A stretch of 64,000 nucleotides of DNA, from assembly GCF_043195125.1 (NCBI RefSeq), contig NZ_JBAFWR010000010.1. The stretch is one strand, 5' to 3'. The position numbers were made by a program, and so were the translations under genes. Below are positions 43,791 to 52,674 of this stretch, piece after piece. Positions within the stretch are counted from its first letter, which is position 1; every line of letters begins with the position of its first letter. The notes below the pieces were generated by a model. It saw only the letters and a program-made list of their open reading frames with translations, searched no databases and was not told the origin of the DNA. This DNA comes from NCEH01 sp043195125 (GTDB lineage: Bacteria; Pseudomonadota; Alphaproteobacteria; Rhizobiales; Xanthobacteraceae).

Positions 43791-45368
43791 TTAGACATAT
43801 CCGATCCATTTCCAGTAAGTTGCGCCAAGCAGCATGACGAGCGCGAAGGCGATCACTGTGAGCACGAGGCCGGTGCGCACGAAGTCCTTCGCCTCGAAGG
43901 TCTCGGTTCCGTATGCCACCATGTTCTGCGGCGCGTTCACCACGAGGATGAAGCCGAAGCTGACGACGAACTGCAGCAGTATGGTCATGCCGATGATGTT
44001 GATGCCGGGGGTCGATACGCTCTGCAGCACGGCGATGACGATGGGGATCATCGCAGAGGCGAGTGCCGTCGCGCTGGCGAAGCCGAGATGGATCACGATG
44101 AGGAACAGGCTGAGCACGGCGAGGATGAAGAGAGAGGTTCCGCCGGCGAGCCCGAACCGCTCCACCACGATGCCGGCGAGCCAGACCGCGCCGCCCGTCT
44201 GGAGAAGCGCGGTGCCGAGGCTGATGCCGATACCGAACAGGATGACCGTGCCCCACGGGATCCGCGGCTGCGCCTCTTTCCACGTCATGATGCCGATGCC
44301 GGGCACAAACATCAGCGCTACCGCGGCGACCGTCGTCGACGAGGTGTCGAACGGATGCAGGACCCCTTCCGTCGACCAGAAGGCGAGCAGGGTGAGCGAC
44401 AGGGTGAGCAGCTTCTTTTCTGCCGTCTTCATGGGGCCGAGCTCGGCGAGCGATTTGCGGATCGCCGCCCGTCCGCCCGGGACTTCATCGACCTCTGGCT
44501 TCATCATCCGCGTCATGACGAAATAAAGCACCACCGTCATGATAACGGCGAAGGGCGCAGCGGCGACGAACCATTCCAGCCAGGTAACGGTGTAGTTCAG
44601 GGTTCGCTCGATGAAGCCGACGGCCACCATGTTTTGGGCGGCTGCCGTTTTGATGCCGATATTCCAAATGCTGGCGGTGTTCACCGTGGTGATCATCAGC
44701 ATGCCGGCGAAGGCGCCGTTCTTGTTCACGCCGAACGCCGCGATGATGCCGAGCATGATGGGAACGATGCTGGCCACGCGGGCCGTGGTGGATGGCACGA
44801 GAAAAGCCATGACGATGCCCACGATGATCGCGCCGATGACGACGTCGCGGCTCCGGGTGCCGGTGCGCGAGAGGATGACGAGGGCAATGCGCTTGTCGAG
44901 CCCGGTGATCGTCATCGCGGCGGCGAGGAACAGCGCCGCCGCGACCAGAACGAGCGCAGTATTGGCGAAGCCGCCAAAGGCCAGGCCGAGCCCTCTGCTG
45001 GTGCCCATCAGCACGTCAGGATTCGTCTGAGAGGGGGACAGCCCCAGCAGGAACGCCATCAGGGCAGCGATGATCAGGGCCGAGACGGCGTAATCGACCG
45101 CTTCCGTCATCCACACGATCACGGCGAAGGCCAGCACCGCCAGCATGCGCTGGCCCGCGACGGGCAGCCCCTCCGGGGTCGGGAGCATGATGACGATGAT
45201 AAGCGCCGCAAGACCCGTAAGCAGGCCCCAATGCGAGCGGAGCCAAGATGGCTCCTGAGGCGCGCGGCCAGACTGGGACCTCGAACCTTGCTCTGAAGGG
45301 GCGGCGATATTGCGATCTGTCGTTCCGGACACGATGTCGAAATCCCCTTGCATTGCCAGCGCAAACAC
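43791..45368 (-). CDS. SLC13/DASS-family dicarboxylate transporter
   Basis: 525 residues, about 12-13 helices. Segments ESVDYAVSAL.., GIGISLGTALLQTGGAVWLA and FGFILVVNAPQNMVAYG (the SNT-like substrate signature region) identify the divalent anion:Na+ symporter superfamily. It would import C4-dicarboxylates, 2-oxoglutarate or citrate, a logical feed for the 2-oxoacid oxidoreductase 84 bp downstream. Start uncertain: GTG at 45368 or ATG at 45353. FNR-like box at 45393. Confidence 0.88.
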   Translation of the reverse strand: MFALAMQGDFDIVSGTTDRNIAAPSEQGSRSQSGRAPQEPSWLRSHWGLLTGLAALIIVIMLPTPEGLPVAGQRMLAVLAFAVIVWMTEAVDYAVSALIIAALMAFLLGLSPSQTNPDVLMGTSRGLGLAFGGFANTALVLVAAALFLAAAMTITGLDKRIALVILSRTGTRSRDVVIGAIIVGIVMAFLVPSTTARVASIVPIMLGIIAAFGVNKNGAFAGMLMITTVNTASIWNIGIKTAAAQNMVAVGFIERTLNYTVTWLEWFVAAAPFAVIMTVVLYFVMTRMMKPEVDEVPGGRAAIRKSLAELGPMKTAEKKLLTLSLTLLAFWSTEGVLHPFDTSSTTVAAVALMFVPGIGIMTWKEAQPRIPWGTVILFGIGISLGTALLQTGGAVWLAGIVVERFGLAGGTSLFILAVLSLFLIVIHLGFASATALASAMIPIVIAVLQSVSTPGINIIGMTILLQFVVSFGFILVVNAPQNMVAYGTETFEAKDFVRTGLVLTVIAFALVMLLGATYWKWIGYV

Positions 45369-45392
45369 TGGCCGGGGGGAACACCGGAAACC

Positions 45393-45406
45393 TTAATCGA
45401 TATCAA
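45393..45406 (-). promoter_or_regulatory. FNR/FixK-like box upstream of the SLC13-kor operon
   Basis: TTAAT-cgat-ATCAA, one mismatch to the TTGAT-N4-ATCAA consensus, 25 bp before the transporter start. Best of the FNR-like boxes found here. Confidence 0.5.
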
Positions 45407-45640
45407 AGAATCTACTGATCGCGGCATTCGACCGTTTGGACGTTGTACGAACAGCGGACTGAAACACTTTCTCGGGGCGGGCTGTTTTGAAGATGAAAAA
45501 GGGGAATCGTGAGCCTGTTGATCAACGGTATTGCTGGCTCTGTTGTTCGCGACTTTTGAATGGCGTATTAATTAGAATGATTATAAGGAAGGGCATTCGC
45601 CCGCCGTGGCAGTCGGCGACCAGCCATCCAGAGGTTCGAC

Positions 45641-47515
45641 GTGGGTCTGTTCACCGGCCTGGCCACGGCCCGCGCCAGACTGTTGCTGGTCGTCATCGCA
45701 TTATTGGGGCTGGCGGGCGGCGGGATCGCCTTTCTGACGGACAATGGCGCTTGGGCTGAACGCCTCTGGTCTGCAGGGACGCTCCCCGTTCTGGCGGCGC
45801 TCATCATCGAGATCTTCTCTGCCCTCCGACGCGGCCAGATCGGGCTCGACATCGTTGCCGGCTTGTCCATGTCGACGGCGCTCGCCTTCGGCGAACCGCT
45901 CGCCGGCAACGTCGTGGCGTTGATGTATGCTGGCGGCCAACAACTGGAGAGTTTCGCCGAGGGCCGGGCGCGGCGAGAAATGACGGCGCTGCTCGGGCGC
46001 GTCTCGCGGACCGCCATGCGCTATGCCGGCAATCTACTCGAGGAGGTGACGATCGAAAGCCTTCGCCCCGGCGATCGCATTCTGGTGCGCCGTGGCGAGG
46101 TGATCCCGGCTGACGGGAAGGTCGCGGCGGGTGAAGCGCTGCTCAACGAGGCGGCGCTCACTGGGGAGGCGTTGCCAGAACGCAGGCTCGCCGACGAGGA
46201 GATCCTGAGTGGTTCCACCTGCGTGGGTGACGCGTTCGATCTCGTCGTGGCCCGCGAGGCGGCGGAAAGCACCTACGCCAACATCGTCCGTCTGGTCGAG
46301 ACGGCGCAGAAGAGCAAGGCGCCGATGGTACGCATGGCGGACCGCTATGCGATCTGGTTCCTGCTGTTCACGGTCGTTCTCGCTGGCGCGGCATGGGGGC
46401 TGAGCGGCGATCGCCTGCGCGCCTTGGCGGTTCTGGTCGTTGCCACCCCCTGTCCGCTCATCCTGGCCGTGCCCGTGGCGATCATATCGGGCATGTCGCG
46501 CGCGGCCGCGCGCGGCGTCCTCGTCAAGAACGGCGGGGCGCTCGAAGCGCTGGCCAGGATACGCACGGTCATTCTCGACAAGACCGGAACGCTGACTTTC
46601 GGCCGGGCCGCCGTCACCGGAATCCGGACCGTGGAAGGCTGGGACCAGGACGAGATCCTGCGGCTCGCTGCCTCGCTCGATCAGGCCTCGGCCCATGTCA
46701 CGGCAGAGGCGCTGGTGACGGCGGCGCATGAGCGCGGGCTTGTTCTGTCGAGCCCTTCCGAGGCTCAGGAGACGGCAGGCACCGGCATCGAAGGCATCGT
46801 CGAGGGCCGGCGTGTCGTGGTCGGCGGCAGCGACTTCGTCCGCTCCCGCAGTGCCGCGGGCAATCCGCGTGCATTGGGGACCGGGCTCGCTCAGGGAACC
46901 GTGGTGGTCGCCGTGGCCGTGGATGGCACCGTGGCGGGCATCATCACGCTCGCCGACCCCATCCGCCCCGATGCCGCAGGCGTGCTCGCCGCGTTCCGCA
47001 AGGCCGGCATCCGCCGCATCGTCCTTGCCTCCGGCGATCGCGACGATGTCGTGGCGGATGTCGGACACCGGCTGCAACTGGACGCCGCGCAGGGTGAGCT
47101 GGACCCGGCCGCCAAGGTGGAGGTCGTCCTGCGCGAACGAGCCGCCGCCGCGGTGATGATGGTCGGCGACGGGGTCAATGACGCGCCTGCGCTCGCCGCG
47201 GCTGATGTCGGCGTCGCGATGGGCGCCCGGGGTTCGGCAGCGTCCTCGGAAGCGGCCGACATCGTTCTCCTTGTCGACCGGCTCGACCGGCTGGCCGACG
47301 CGCTTTTCCTGGCTCATCGCACGAAGCGGATCGCGCTGCAGAGCGTCATCGCCGGGATCGGTCTGTCGGTCATGGCGATGGCTGTTGCCTCCCTCGGGTT
47401 CCTTCCGCCGGTGCAGGGCGCGCTGACGCAGGAACTGATCGACGTCGCCGTCATCCTAAACGCGCTCAGGGCGCTGCGGCCAATCCCGGCCGGAGGCACC
47501 GATGAGCATTCCTGA
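45641..47515 (+). CDS. P-type metal ATPase lacking HMA domains, TPC membrane motif
   Basis: 624 residues, short for a P1B pump because there is no N-terminal metal-binding domain. TM6 motif is VVATPCPLILAVPVAI (TPC in place of CPC), the DKTGTLTFG phosphorylation site and GDGVNDAP hinge are intact, and the usual HP dipeptide is ASAHV. TPC is associated with the P1B-5 group (Ni/Fe/Co-type in characterised members), but the lack of a C-terminal hemerythrin domain makes substrate assignment uncertain. GTG start after GAGG. Followed by a chrA fragment overlapping by 14 bp. Confidence 0.88.
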   Translation: MGLFTGLATARARLLLVVIALLGLAGGGIAFLTDNGAWAERLWSAGTLPVLAALIIEIFSALRRGQIGLDIVAGLSMSTALAFGEPLAGNVVALMYAGGQQLESFAEGRARREMTALLGRVSRTAMRYAGNLLEEVTIESLRPGDRILVRRGEVIPADGKVAAGEALLNEAALTGEALPERRLADEEILSGSTCVGDAFDLVVAREAAESTYANIVRLVETAQKSKAPMVRMADRYAIWFLLFTVVLAGAAWGLSGDRLRALAVLVVATPCPLILAVPVAIISGMSRAAARGVLVKNGGALEALARIRTVILDKTGTLTFGRAAVTGIRTVEGWDQDEILRLAASLDQASAHVTAEALVTAAHERGLVLSSPSEAQETAGTGIEGIVEGRRVVVGGSDFVRSRSAAGNPRALGTGLAQGTVVVAVAVDGTVAGIITLADPIRPDAAGVLAAFRKAGIRRIVLASGDRDDVVADVGHRLQLDAAQGELDPAAKVEVVLRERAAAAVMMVGDGVNDAPALAAADVGVAMGARGSAASSEAADIVLLVDRLDRLADALFLAHRTKRIALQSVIAGIGLSVMAMAVASLGFLPPVQGALTQELIDVAVILNALRALRPIPAGGTDEHS

Positions 47516-47750
47516 TGATCGTCCGCAGGCGGACAGGCGGGACTGGGGCACGCCGCCCGAAGTGTTCCACGCTTTCCTCAAGCTGGGCCTCACCTCCTTC
47601 GCCGGGCCGATCGCCGATCTCGGCTATTTCCGCGACGAACTCGTGGTGCGCCGGAAGTGGATCGATGCGGCCGGCTACGCCGATCTCGTCGCGCTCTGCC
47701 AGTTCTTGGCAAGCTGCTATGTGCCGGGATCCGACGGCGGCATTGAGTAA
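47502..47750 (+). pseudogene. Chromate transporter (chrA) 5' fragment
   Basis: 82 codons: PPEVFHAFLKLGLTSFAGPI and GYFRDELVVRRKWID then ADLVALCQFLASC are the first helix region of ChrA, normally ~400-450 residues. After CQFL (usually followed by PGP) the sequence changes and stops. GGAGG precedes the ATG, which lies inside the ATPase stop region. The rest of the gene is missing from the window. Confidence 0.85.
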
Positions 47751-47756
47751 TTTAAC

Positions 47757-47938
47757 GCGTACAGAAATCGCTGTTCGCCGATCCGGCGACGTTCCTCGAA
47801 CGCAGCCCATGGCGTCAGCATCGGCTCACCGATCGCGCCGGCGTGGGTGGCATCGAAGCTGTACCTCGCATCCGGCGTCGGGCTTGGCAGGCCATCGGGC
47901 TGGCTGAGCCCGAGGCCATCTTTAACCTGCATCAATGA
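47757..47938 (+). pseudogene. Unidentified C-terminal coding fragment
   Basis: A plus frame without start codon reads KSLFADPATFLERSPWRQHR, then GGIEAVPRIRRRAWQAIGLA and ends FNLHQ. It looks protein-like and begins right after the chrA fragment, suggesting a deletion that joined two gene ends. The opposite strand also has a plausible frame (DARYSFDATHAGAIGEPM), so the strand is not certain. Not recognised. Confidence 0.35.
47922..47935 (+). promoter_or_regulatory. FNR/FixK-like box upstream of DUF2934 gene
   Basis: TTAAC-ctgc-ATCAA, two mismatches to TTGAT-N4-ATCAA, 72 bp before the start at 48008. Confidence 0.4.
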
Positions 47939-48007
47939 CATGCGGCGGAACGCAGGAGACCTGTATTGGGCGGGCGTGATGTCGCGCGGAAAAGGAGAGA
48001 CGAGACG

Positions 48008-48211
48008 ATGAGCACAGAGCAGGAAAGTCCGGCCGACAGCCCTCTCAAGCTGAAGATCGAGCACCGCGCATATGAAATCTGGGTGGGCGAAGGCAGTCCG
48101 AATGGCTGCGATCTGGAGCATTGGCTGCGAGCCGAAGCCGAGGTCACATCGGCAGAACCCGAGAGCAAACTCGCTTTGAAAAGCGCCGCAGCTGCGAAGA
48201 AGGCCTCATAG
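48008..48211 (+). CDS. DUF2934 small protein
   Basis: 67 residues. IEHRAYEIWVGEGSPNGCDLEHWLRAEAEV is the core of DUF2934, a short soluble family common in alphaproteobacterial stress regions, often beside phosphorylases and USP proteins. AAGGAG lies 15 bases upstream of ATG 48008. Function unknown. Confidence 0.82.
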   Translation: MSTEQESPADSPLKLKIEHRAYEIWVGEGSPNGCDLEHWLRAEAEVTSAEPESKLALKSAAAAKKAS

Positions 48212-48386
48212 TGTTCATCGGCTGCTTCGGGCGTCCATGGCAGTGCGTACTGAAAAGTGATCTTGGTGTGCTCTGGCTTTGGCCGGCGATGGTAGGCGGG
48301 AGGTTTGGACGCGATCGAGCCTTTGTGCGATGCCGGGCTGCCGCGATATCCGGCCAGTCTGGCTGGAATGGGAATAGGGGACCTTC

Positions 48387-50078
48387 ATGAAAGCCCTCGA
48401 ACCCTTCCTCTATCACACGACTGTCGCGTACTTTTCGATGGAGATCGCGCTCCGTCCAGACATTCACACCTATAGCGGCGGGCTTGGCGTCCTGGCGGGC
48501 GACACGGCCCGCTCAGCGGCTGATCTGAATCTCCCGATGGTCTTCGTAACCTTACTCAGTCGAGAAGGCTATGTTCGCCAGGAGCTGAGCGCCGGTGGCG
48601 CGCAGATCGATAAGCCGAATCCATGGACGCCGACGGACTCGACACATCCGCTTCCCGCCATGGTGGCCATTTCCATCGAGGGGCGGAGCGTCTGGATCCA
48701 GCCGAGGCTCTACCGCCTGGCATGCCCGATCGGGCACGCCGTTCCGGTGTTGCTGCTGGACACCGACCTCGACCAGAACGCTGCTGAGGACAGGAAAATA
48801 ACCGACCGCCTCTACGGCGGCGACGATGCCTATCGGCTGAAGCAGGACATCGTGCTCGGGATCGGAGGCCTGCTCGCGTTGCGCGCGCTCGGCTTCTCGA
48901 TCCGCACCTACCATTTGAACGAGGGACATGCGGCGCTTCTTGCGCTGCAGTTGCTTCGGGAAACACGCCGACCGACCGACGATCTCGCTCCTGGCGGAAG
49001 TCTCTATGATCGCGGCGTGGTGCGAGAAAAATGCGTATTTACGACCCATACTCCGGTCGAGGCAGGGTTTGACAAGTTCGACTACGCTCTCATCGACCGC
49101 GTACTGGGCGACTACCTGGAAGTCGACGAGTTGAAACAGCTGGCCGGCCAGGATCGGCTCAATATGACGCAACTCGCCCTGAATCTGAGCGGCTATGTCA
49201 ACGGCGTGGCGCGGCGGCATGCAGAGACCACCCGGAAGATGTTTCCGGGCTATCAAATACGCTCGATCACCAATGGTGTTCATGCCCACACGTGGACGCA
49301 TCGGGCACTGGCGGAACTCCATGTGGCGCGGTTCCCGCACTGGGCTCACGAGCCCGAGATCCTGGCCTTTGCGGACCAATTGGCTGATGAGGATGTGTGG
49401 AACGCCCACCAGGTGGCAAAATCGGAACTTGTCGAACACGTCAGGAATGCAACTGGCACGCTGATGCATGCGGATGTTCCGCTTATCGGGCTTGCGCGGC
49501 GGATGACGGCCTATAAGCGACCGGATTTGCTTTTCAGCGACCTCGAGCGATTGATGACAATTGCCCAGGACCAGCCGTTCCAGGTCGTCCTGGCCGGTCT
49601 TGCTCACCCGCGCGATGAACCCGGGCACCGGTTGATCGAGAGCTTTCACCGGCACATCGAGCGGCTTGCCGGTGTCGTGCCCGTGGTATTCCTGCCCGGC
49701 TACGACATGAAACTTGGCGCTGCGATGGTTTCGGGCAGCGACATATGGCTGAATACGCCACTTCCACCTCTGGAGGCTTCTGGCACCAGCGGCATGAAGG
49801 CGGCGTTGAACGGCGTGTTGAACTTCAGCGTCCTTGACGGCTGGTGGATCGAGGGTTGGGTCGAGGGAGTTACCGGATGGGCGATCGAAGGACATCCGCC
49901 GGGAGCAGGAGACGCCTCGGCGCTTTTCGACAAGCTGCAGTCCGTCGTTCTTCCGCTCTATTACAATGACAGGGCGCGCTGGATCTGGATGATGAAGCAG
50001 TCGATCAGCAAGATCGGCGCGACCTTCAACAGCCAGCGCATGATGCGCCGCTATGCGACGGAAGCCTATATGCGCTGA
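48387..50078 (+). CDS. glgP: Alpha-glucan phosphorylase
   Basis: 563 residues of the short alpha-glucan phosphorylase branch (TIGR02094 type, without the N-terminal DUF3417). YFSMEIALRPDIHTYSGGLG, FTTHTPVEAGFDKF, and GTSGMKAALNGVLNFSVLDG, the segment with the PLP-linked lysine, are intact. It phosphorolyses glycogen or maltodextrin with Pi to glucose-1-phosphate, saving ATP. Start at 48387 after GGGGA. Followed by CBS and DUF6629 genes on the same strand. Confidence 0.93.
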   Translation: MKALEPFLYHTTVAYFSMEIALRPDIHTYSGGLGVLAGDTARSAADLNLPMVFVTLLSREGYVRQELSAGGAQIDKPNPWTPTDSTHPLPAMVAISIEGRSVWIQPRLYRLACPIGHAVPVLLLDTDLDQNAAEDRKITDRLYGGDDAYRLKQDIVLGIGGLLALRALGFSIRTYHLNEGHAALLALQLLRETRRPTDDLAPGGSLYDRGVVREKCVFTTHTPVEAGFDKFDYALIDRVLGDYLEVDELKQLAGQDRLNMTQLALNLSGYVNGVARRHAETTRKMFPGYQIRSITNGVHAHTWTHRALAELHVARFPHWAHEPEILAFADQLADEDVWNAHQVAKSELVEHVRNATGTLMHADVPLIGLARRMTAYKRPDLLFSDLERLMTIAQDQPFQVVLAGLAHPRDEPGHRLIESFHRHIERLAGVVPVVFLPGYDMKLGAAMVSGSDIWLNTPLPPLEASGTSGMKAALNGVLNFSVLDGWWIEGWVEGVTGWAIEGHPPGAGDASALFDKLQSVVLPLYYNDRARWIWMMKQSISKIGATFNSQRMMRRYATEAYMR

Positions 50079-50218
50079 CCACAGCGGCCGACGCTGGTTC
50101 GACTCGAGCGGTGAAAAGGCCCCGATTGCTTGTACCGATTCCGGGTAGAGAACGCGGGGCCAGGTGCCGAGATCGATCAACGCAGGGTTCTGCAATGCAG
50201 AGGGACGTGGGCTGAACG

Positions 50219-50893
50219 ATGAACGCAAAGGATCTGATGACAGAGGTGCCGACGACCGTGAGTCCAGAGCACAGTGTATGGCACGCGACTCAGATCATGC
50301 TGTCTGAACATGTGAGCGGGGTCCCCGTACTTGCCGATGATGGCCTGCTTGCCGGCATTGTGACCGAGGGCGACCTCCTGCGGCGCACGGAGCTCGGAAC
50401 CGCAGAGGCGTTCCCCAATCCCTTGCAAGACGCCGATGCGGTTGCGAGGGCCTATGTGAAGAGTCGGAGCTGGAAGGTCGGCGATGTCATGACGAAGAAT
50501 GTCATCACGATCGACGAGAACGCCGCTGTGCACGAGATCGCCAAGCTGATCGACCAGCATGACATCAAGCGCCTGCCGGTCATGCGCAAGGAGCGACTGG
50601 TTGGCATCGTCAGCCGGGCTGATCTCTTGAAGGTCATTGCGACCGGCAAGCCGGATGCCGAGATCCGAGGCGACGAGGCTGTGCGGCGCGCCATTGTCGC
50701 ACGCCTCGCCGAAGCCGCTTCGGTTCTATCAGCCCAGCCGGTCGTCGCCGTCGAGGGCGGGATCGTGCATGTCGCAGGTGATATTCGGTCCCAAGACGAG
50801 CATGATGCGATTCGCATGATCGTTGAAGGTGTTGCCGGACCAGGGTTCAAGGATGATCTCAGTATCTCGAAAAAAGGTCCTGTAAGGCTATGA
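50219..50893 (+). CDS. CBS-CBS-BON domain protein
   Basis: 224 residues: two CBS motifs (DLMTEVPTTVSPEHSVWHAT, DVMTKNVITIDENAAVHEIA) and a C-terminal BON-like domain (GIVHVAGDIRSQDEHDAIRM). CBS pairs bind adenine nucleotides and sense energy charge; BON domains contact membranes or polysaccharide. No enzyme domain is attached, so it is probably a nucleotide-responsive regulator. It follows the phosphorylase by 140 bp and precedes DUF6629 by six. Confidence 0.9.
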   Translation: MNAKDLMTEVPTTVSPEHSVWHATQIMLSEHVSGVPVLADDGLLAGIVTEGDLLRRTELGTAEAFPNPLQDADAVARAYVKSRSWKVGDVMTKNVITIDENAAVHEIAKLIDQHDIKRLPVMRKERLVGIVSRADLLKVIATGKPDAEIRGDEAVRRAIVARLAEAASVLSAQPVVAVEGGIVHVAGDIRSQDEHDAIRMIVEGVAGPGFKDDLSISKKGPVRL

Positions 50894-50899
50894 TCTGAG

Positions 50900-51577
50900 A
50901 TGTGCCTGTCCGCAGAAGCGAGCTTCACGGCCGCCGCGATTCTGATGCCTGCCGGAGTATTGAGCACCTATCGCGCCTGGCAGACCGATCGGCGATACCT
51001 CGCGATCGCTGCCCTGCCATTCCTGTTCGGTCTCCAGCAAGCGACGGAAGGGCTCGTATGGACTGCCGGACAGTGGGGCGATCAGGACCTCGTGACGCGC
51101 TATTCGCTGGCCTACATGTTCTTCACTTGGCTCGCCTGGCCGGTCGGCGCGCCGGTCTCGACCTACTTCATCGAGCACGGGCGGCGCCGGAGCCTCTATT
51201 TGTTCTTCGCTATCGCCGGGGGCATGCTAGGCGCACTGCAATATGTGCCGTATTTCGCGCATGAAGGCTGGCTGACGACAACGTTCCTCGAAAGGGCAGT
51301 CCGCTATCAGGATGTCAATCTTCTCGACTTCGTGGTGACGCGCGAAACAACCTATGGCATCTACGCTGCGCTCGTCACCGTTCCATTCCTGTTGTCGCGT
51401 GACCGTGCCGTAAAGGTCTTTGGCTTGCTGGTCCTGGGTGTTCTTGTGGTGACATACACATTCTTTGCCTATGCCTATATCTCCGTCTTCTGCTTCGGCG
51501 GAGCGCTCATGTCGCTTTATCTTGTCGCGATGACATTGCGTAAGCCGCGAACCGGTTCGGCTATGGGGACTGTCTGA
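50900..51577 (+). CDS. DUF6629 integral membrane protein
   Basis: 225 residues, seven predicted helices, starting MCLSAEASFTAAAILMPAGV with the conserved MCxSxxxS opening, then LFGLQQATEGLVW and FFTWLAWPVGAP. The family (DUF6629) is widespread and uncharacterised. Six bases after the CBS gene, so co-transcribed. No signal for function beyond the operon. Confidence 0.82.
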   Translation: MCLSAEASFTAAAILMPAGVLSTYRAWQTDRRYLAIAALPFLFGLQQATEGLVWTAGQWGDQDLVTRYSLAYMFFTWLAWPVGAPVSTYFIEHGRRRSLYLFFAIAGGMLGALQYVPYFAHEGWLTTTFLERAVRYQDVNLLDFVVTRETTYGIYAALVTVPFLLSRDRAVKVFGLLVLGVLVVTYTFFAYAYISVFCFGGALMSLYLVAMTLRKPRTGSAMGTV

Positions 51578-51617
51578 CAAGCCCCCAGACCGGCACTGCC
51601 AAGTCGCTTGCGGAGAC

Positions 51618-52496
51618 CTAGGCGGTGTGGACGGATTGCCGCATGTCGTATGGCGAGGATTCCTCTGAAGCGTATTGTCTGATTCATGGAGAGCCGACTG
51701 ATTTGGAGGTCGGCGATGTCCACGAAGATGACGGATGCAGACTGGTCGGTGGCGCTGGAGGTGTTGCGTGCCTCGCTGCCGCGCCGGGGCGACAAAGGTC
51801 GGGACGACCGGCTCTTCCTCGAAGCGTTGCACTACTTCTCGGTTCACAACATCACCTGGCGGACGCTGCCGGAGCGGTTCGGCAAGTGGAACAGCGTCTG
51901 GAAGCGCTTCGACCGGTTGAGCAAGGCGGGCGTGTTCGAGACCTTCTTCGATCATCTCGCCTCACTGTCGTCCTCGGCGCACCTCGTGCAGATGTTCGAC
52001 TCGACGATCGTGCGCGCTCATGTCTCGGCGGCAGGCGCCAAAGGGGGCAGAAGGGTCAGGCGCTCGGCCGCTCGCGCGGCGGCTTCTCCACCAAGATCCA
52101 TCTGAAGACCGATTTCGACGGCCATCCCATCGCCTTCGACCTGACCGGAGGCGAAAAAGGCGACGCACCGCATTTCCCGATCCTGCTTGGCCTCGGTCCC
52201 GACGTCGATCCGCGAGCAGTTGTCGGCGACAAGGGTTACGCCAGCAAGGCCAACCGGCAAGCCGCCCGTGCTCGCGGCATCATCCCGGTCATTCCGCACA
52301 AGGCCAACGAGAAGGATAAACCTCGCTTCTTCGCAAAGGCCCTCTACCGAGGACGGGCCCGCATCGAACAGGCCGTCGGCAAGCTTAAGCGCTTCAAACG
52401 CGTCGCTCTACGCTGCGAGAAGACCAAGCGAAACTTCGCATCCATCGTCGCTATCGCAGCCGGATTCACCTTGGTCAAATCCGTCCACACCACCTA
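51618..52496 (+). mobile_element. IS5-family insertion sequence (IS427-like)
   Basis: About 877 bp bounded by imperfect terminal inverted repeats: CTAGGCGGTGTGGACGGATT at the left and AATCCGTCCACACCACCTAG at the right (one internal mismatch), each abutting CTAG, so the target site is CTAG or TA within it. It carries one transposase split over two overlapping frames. No passenger genes. It lies between DUF6629 and the cueR-copA operon. Confidence 0.9.
51686..52105 (+). CDS. IS5-family transposase, orfA
   Basis: Frame 1 of the transposase: DUF4096-type N-terminus (MTDADWSVALEVLRASLPRR, ITWRTLPERFGKWNSVWKRF) and the first catalytic Asp in FDSTIVRAHVSAAGAK. The frame becomes noise after the AAAGGGGGC run near 52041. 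Confidence 0.88.
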   Translation: MESRLIWRSAMSTKMTDADWSVALEVLRASLPRRGDKGRDDRLFLEALHYFSVHNITWRTLPERFGKWNSVWKRFDRLSKAGVFETFFDHLASLSSSAHLVQMFDSTIVRAHVSAAGAKGGRRVRRSAARAAASPPRSI

Positions 52497-52497
52497 G
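52040..52497 (+). CDS. IS5-family transposase, orfB (-1 frame)
   Basis: The second frame continues GQKGQALGRSRGGFSTKIH with VVGDKGYASKANRQAARARG (second Asp, DKGY) and ARIEQAVGKLKRFKR (the catalytic Glu and the basic motif). Joining orfA to it needs a -1 slip at AAAGGGGGC, the typical IS427-group programmed frameshift, giving a ~260-residue DDE transposase. Begin coordinate is approximate. Confidence 0.85.
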
Positions 52498-52674
52498 CGC
52501 CATCGCTCGATTGGGAAGACTCCACGAGGCGCAGGGCGGCTGCGGAAATGCTGATGAAGCAGCGAGCTGGAAGGAGCTGGCGAAGAGACCGGCATCGCCC
52601 ACAGGCGCAATTCGATCTATTTCCATCGATGATGACACTGCAGGACGGGAAGCTTGTTCTTCGCTTTTCCAAGG

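Noticed and set aside
43047..45296. Very long plus-strand open frame opposite the kor and SLC13 genes
   Set aside because: It is antisense to three genes with clear motifs; composition (Asp/His/Glu/Arg-rich, repetitive) is the usual mirror of GC-rich coding DNA.
46034..47317. Long minus-strand frame opposite the TPC ATPase
   Set aside because: Antisense artefact of a high-GC gene.
48552..50228. Long minus-strand frame opposite the glucan phosphorylase
   Set aside because: Antisense of a gene with complete phosphorylase motifs; no recognisable domain in it.
52502..52674. Possible gene tail between the IS element and cueR
   Set aside because: Both strands have short open frames but neither gives a recognisable protein; left unannotated.
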